Shown piece by piece: positions 4,814 through 5,214 of a DNA stretch of 5,214 bases. The position numbers were made by a program, and so were the translations under genes. Every line of letters starts with the position of its first letter. Within the stretch, counting starts at the first letter, position 1. Source of the DNA: Methylococcaceae bacterium NSP1-2 (lineage in GTDB: Bacteria; Pseudomonadota; Gammaproteobacteria; Methylococcales; Methylomonadaceae); the NCBI GenBank assembly GCA_002256685.1, contig NQJH01000146.1, positions 1 to 5,214 of the forward strand. The letters run 5' to 3'. The notes below the pieces were generated by a model. The model ran no database searches and was not told where the DNA came from. It saw nothing but the letters and a program-made list of their open reading frames with translations.

Positions 4814-5214
4814 ATGGAACGAATGATGGATAGAGCGAAGCAATACTGGTTATTAGCCCGCTTTGATCGACCGATTGGGATTTTAATTTTATTATGGCCG
4901 GCGTTATGGGCATTATGGGTCGCCAGTAACGGACAACCAGACGAACTGGTACTGACAGTGATTTGTTTAGGGGTCATCATCATGCGTGCGGCGGGTTGTG
5001 TGATTAATGATTATGCAGATCGTGATTTTGATCCGCATGTAGAGCGCACTAAACAACGCCCGATTGCCGCAGGTAAGGTCACACCTAAAGAAGCATTAAT
5101 CTTTTTTCTGTTATTAATTGCCATCGCTTTTGGGCTGGTATTATTACTCAATACTTACACTATTTTATTGTCTTTTGGTGGTGCATTTTTAGCCGCCAGT
5201 TATCCGTTTATGAA
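4814..5214 (+). CDS. ubiA: 4-hydroxybenzoate polyprenyltransferase UbiA (5' part, cut by window end)
   Basis: Integral inner-membrane enzyme that attaches the polyprenyl tail to 4-hydroxybenzoate, an early step of ubiquinone synthesis. The window holds the first 133 residues of a protein usually about 290 long. The N-terminal RFDRPIGILILLWPALWALW (16-35) is typical of bacterial UbiA and begins the first transmembrane helix. The first aspartate-rich, Mg-prenyl-diphosphate-binding motif NDYADRDFD is at 65-73, followed by ERTKQRPIAAG (77-87). Further helices run from about 45-64, 94-112 and 116 onward. The second Asp-rich motif would lie beyond the window. An in-frame TAG at 4790-4792 limits the upstream extension. 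AAGG at 4802-4805 is a fair ribosome binding site for ATG 4814, though ATG at 4823 or 4826 cannot be excluded. It is transcribed divergently from the arsC-like operon across a 76-bp gap. Confidence 0.96.
   Translation, partial: MERMMDRAKQYWLLARFDRPIGILILLWPALWALWVASNGQPDELVLTVICLGVIIMRAAGCVINDYADRDFDPHVERTKQRPIAAGKVTPKEALIFFLLLIAIAFGLVLLLNTYTILLSFGGAFLAASYPFM

Noticed and set aside
4789..4983. Minus-strand 64-codon frame opposite the start of ubiA
   Set aside because: Antisense shadow of ubiA with no recognisable features.

Overview
The window looks like core chromosome of a gammaproteobacterium with moderate-to-low GC and a preference for TTA, TTT, AAA and ATT codons. Three things point to Gammaproteobacteria: an Hda-type DnaA regulator with a beta-clamp motif, the gene order arsC-like / wrbA-like / DUF2069 / hda, and a UbiA prenyltransferase of the ubiquinone pathway. 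Base composition and the HPP-CBS protein would suit a sulfur-oxidising or methane-oxidising lineage (Thiotrichales, Methylococcales), but the sequence alone does not fix the genus. Codon use looks even across all genes, with no sign of a recently acquired island.

Layout. Bases 1-133 are a short upstream region with a possible extended -10 promoter and two short overlapping minus-strand reading frames that might be a gene remnant. Bases 134-1458 (+) hold queF and psd, 14 bp apart and probably co-transcribed. Bases 1459-1585 are an intergenic gap almost filled by a 95-bp nested inverted repeat. Bases 1586-2752 (+) encode a membrane protein with an HPP domain fused to two CBS domains. Bases 2749-4737 (-) are a compact four-gene operon transcribed arsC-like, wrbA-like, DUF2069, hda. 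The first two junctions are ATGA overlaps, and hda starts 8 nt after the DUF2069 stop codon. The hda and hpp-cbs genes converge and share the tetranucleotide TTAA across both stop codons. Bases 4738-4813 are a divergent promoter region. Bases 4814-5214 (+) are the 5' part of ubiA, cut by the window edge.

How the genes work together. These are mostly housekeeping functions: queuosine tRNA modification (queF), phosphatidylethanolamine synthesis (psd), ubiquinone synthesis (ubiA), flavin and thiol redox chemistry (wrbA-like, arsC-like) and control of replication initiation (hda). They do not form one pathway. I see no defence system, CRISPR array, toxin-antitoxin pair, complete mobile element or new multi-gene system. 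The points that merit a second look are the nested inverted repeat after psd, a slippery A7 run that could fuse DUF2069 to Hda, the unusual hda/hpp stop overlap, and the HPP-CBS architecture.
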